Shown here: positions 4,716-6,032 of the stretch, piece by piece
Layout: each line of letters opens with the position of its first letter
How positions within the stretch are numbered: the stretch's first letter is position 1
DNA from: Chloroflexota bacterium
GTDB taxonomy: Bacteria > Chloroflexota > UBA6077
Assembly (NCBI GenBank): GCA_021788565.1
Contig: JAJYKO010000388.1
Coordinates: 1-6,032, forward strand
DNA: 6,032 nucleotides
Direction of reading: 5' to 3'
The notes under the pieces: model-generated
What the model was told of the DNA's origin: nothing
The model's database searches: none
The model's input: the letters and a program-made list of their open reading frames with translations, nothing else
Made by a program: the position numbers and the translations under genes

Positions 4716-5792
4716 TCACCCGCGCCGCATCTCCTCGTAGTGGCGGAGGCAGTCGCGGGCGACTTTGTCCCAGGTGAAGTTCTGGAGGGCATGCTCACGT
4801 GCCGCTTTGCCCATCCGCTCAGCCACATCGGGGTTGTCGTGGAGGAACCTGAGCCGCTCGCCCAGGGCCGCGGGGTCGTTGGGGGGCACCACGAAACCGA
4901 CCTCGCCCTCGGGCACCAACTCGGGCATTCCGCCTACACGGGTTACCAGCACCGGCGTGGCGCACGCCATCGCTTCCAGCAGCACCAGCCCCAGGATCTC
5001 GGACTTCTGATGAACGGTCCCGTAGTAGTCGGTGTAAACCGAGGGTAGCACATTCACCAGGGACGAGGAGTACTCCATTGCCAGCTCTTCCTGGGAGAGG
5101 GCCGTCTGGAAAACGACATTCTTGCCTTCGGCCAGCTTCTGCAACAGCTGGTAGAACTCGGGATGGTAGGCGCGCCCTATCAGGTGAAGCTCGATGTCGG
5201 GATCGACCCCCTCCACCAGGTAGTTGATTCCCTTAAAGGGGATCAGCCGGCCGGCGAACATCGCCTTCCGCTGCCGCGGCACTTCACGGGGATAGAAGAA
5301 GCGATGGTTGAAGCCGCCGTAGATCACCCTGACCCTATCCGCATACCGCGCGTACTGCTTCGCCAGGTAGTTGGACACCAGCAGGAAGCCGGTGATGTGG
5401 TCGCCGGTCTTCAACCGGCGGCCGTAGTTGCGGCCGCCGCCCCCGTGGTCGGAAACAAAGAGCGGCTTGCGGAAGGCCCGCGCGAAGAGGGCGCAGATGT
5501 CGGTCAGGGTGATCTGGTACTGGTGCATGTGGATGACGTCGGCATCGAACAGCTCCCGCAAGAATGCCAGGGAGACCGGGTTCACGTTCTTCCCGCCGAA
5601 GTAGAACCAGACGGGATAAATCTCGATGCGGAGGTCGCCCTCGACTATGGTCTCCCTCTTCTTACCGAAGGTAACAAGCTTCGTGTTGGCGTACGGCGCC
5701 ATCGCCCGAGCCAGCTCGAGGGCATACCGTTCTCCGCCCCCTACCACAGAGGCGTCGCCAAAATATAGCGGACTGACGTGGACGACCTTCAC
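4716..5792 (-). CDS. Glycosyltransferase family 4 (GT-B fold)
   Basis: A 358-residue retaining glycosyltransferase of the GT4 type, which moves a sugar from a nucleotide sugar to a growing glycan at the cytoplasmic face of the membrane. The N-terminal acceptor domain starts MKVVHVSPLYFG and has the glycine-rich GGGERYALELA (18-28) and VIHMHQYQ (86-93). The C-terminal donor domain starts near 176 with MFAGRLIPFKGINYLVEG, where Arg182 and Lys187 are expected to bind the donor phosphates. The E-x7-E motif is complete: Glu265 and Glu273 in SEILGLVLLEAMACATPV, followed by TRVGGMPELV. HGGGGRNYGRR (116-126) is an unusually Gly/Arg-rich segment. The start is a GTG at 5792-5790, 2 bases after the upstream gene's stop, with AAGGG as ribosome binding site in that gene's last codons. 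Donor and acceptor sugars cannot be told. Probably part of a polysaccharide or glycolipid locus continuing to the right. Confidence 0.93.
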   Translation of the reverse strand: MKVVHVSPLYFGDASVVGGGERYALELARAMAPYANTKLVTFGKKRETIVEGDLRIEIYPVWFYFGGKNVNPVSLAFLRELFDADVIHMHQYQITLTDICALFARAFRKPLFVSDHGGGGRNYGRRLKTGDHITGFLLVSNYLAKQYARYADRVRVIYGGFNHRFFYPREVPRQRKAMFAGRLIPFKGINYLVEGVDPDIELHLIGRAYHPEFYQLLQKLAEGKNVVFQTALSQEELAMEYSSSLVNVLPSVYTDYYGTVHQKSEILGLVLLEAMACATPVLVTRVGGMPELVPEGEVGFVVPPNDPAALGERLRFLHDNPDVAERMGKAAREHALQNFTWDKVARDCLRHYEEMRRG

Positions 5793-5794
5793 AA

Positions 5795-6032
5795 CTACCC
5801 TTCACCCGTGACTAGCTTTCGCCTCGCGGCTCGGCGGACGATGAACGGCACGAGAACGGCGTTGGTGATGTCGCCCACCGCGTAGGCGCTCACGAGGGTC
5901 ATAGCCGCGCCCACTGCCCCGAAGCTGCCCACCAGCACTGAGCCGGCGCCGAACATGATGGCCGCCGGCACAACCTTGGTCACGATGGCCAGCTTCATTT
6001 CGTGCAGTACCTGGTAGATGGGGCCGAGCCCT
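5795..6032 (-). CDS. C-terminal end of a polytopic membrane protein, probable Wzx-like polysaccharide flippase (5'-truncated)
   Basis: The frame is open to the right window edge, so the Met at 5998 is probably internal and the true start lies outside; 78 residues are visible. The sequence has two long hydrophobic stretches, the second containing GSFGAVGAAMTLVSAYAVGD. The fG-x-x-GAA-x-x-t-x-x-sY pattern is typical of the last helices of oligosaccharide flippases (Wzx/MurJ/MATE-like). It ends with a basic tail, VRRAARRKLVTGEG. Such flippases move lipid-linked oligosaccharides across the membrane. The coupled downstream glycosyltransferase supports this. With only the C-terminus visible, other polytopic transporters remain possible. 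Confidence 0.6.
   Translation of the reverse strand, partial: GLGPIYQVLHEMKLAIVTKVVPAAIMFGAGSVLVGSFGAVGAAMTLVSAYAVGDITNAVLVPFIVRRAARRKLVTGEG

Noticed and set aside
4682..4720. GGTGA / TCACC inverted repeat between the convergent genes
   Set aside because: The 5-bp arms are separated by 29 bases with no T-run; this is expected by chance.
5417..5438. 8-bp perfect stem GGCGGCCG / CGGCCGCC
   Set aside because: It lies in the Gly/Arg-rich codons of the glycosyltransferase (HGGGGRNYGRR), where GGC and CGC-type codons create such symmetry. No T-run follows on either strand.
5163..5768. 201-codon plus-strand open frame opposite the glycosyltransferase
   Set aside because: It is antisense to a gene with complete GT4 motifs, and its Val/Asp/His-rich sequence is typical of a shadow frame.

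Overview
This is a GC-rich (about 60%) bacterial window, densely packed with genes. It holds six complete genes, two genes cut by the window edges, and two structured intergenic regions. There is no rRNA, tRNA, CRISPR array or transposase gene. The organism cannot be fixed from this sequence. The GC content, the tandem LysN/MocR-type aminotransferases, the short QueG-like Fe-S protein and the GAGCGAAGCGAAG-type palindromic repeat would all fit Chloroflexota or a similar environmental lineage. That is inference from recalled genomes, not a search.

Layout. (1) Positions 1-1895, plus strand: two neighbouring fold-type I PLP-dependent aminotransferases. The first lacks its N-terminus and could be the catalytic half of a MocR-type regulator. 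The second is a complete 408-residue stand-alone enzyme. They lie 51 bp apart with a perfect small hairpin directly before the second ribosome binding site. (2) Positions 1896-2147: a 252-bp gap with a weak promoter candidate and a 67-bp imperfect palindrome that looks like a dispersed repeat. (3) Positions 2148-3913, plus strand: a compact probable operon encoding a short QueG-like protein with two Fe-S clusters and the two subunits of an AzlC/AzlD branched-chain amino acid exporter.

(4) Positions 3914-4682, plus strand: a self-contained toxin-antitoxin module. An array of GATGC/GCATC half-sites overlaps its promoter. It is followed by a GTG-started antitoxin with an AbrB/SpoVT N-terminal domain, then one base later by a GTG-started RelE/ParE-like toxin. 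A perfect 10-bp stem followed by CTTTTCTT lies inside the first quarter of the toxin gene and looks like an intrinsic terminator or attenuator. (5) Positions 4716-6032, minus strand, convergent with the toxin: a GT4 glycosyltransferase, translationally coupled to the C-terminal end of a probable Wzx-like flippase. This suggests the edge of a surface-polysaccharide locus.

The aminotransferases and the exporter could both act on amino acids, but they appear to be separate transcription units. The most unusual signals are the hairpin inside the toxin gene, the half-site array at the toxin-antitoxin promoter, and the pairing of an Fe-S reductase-like gene with azlCD.
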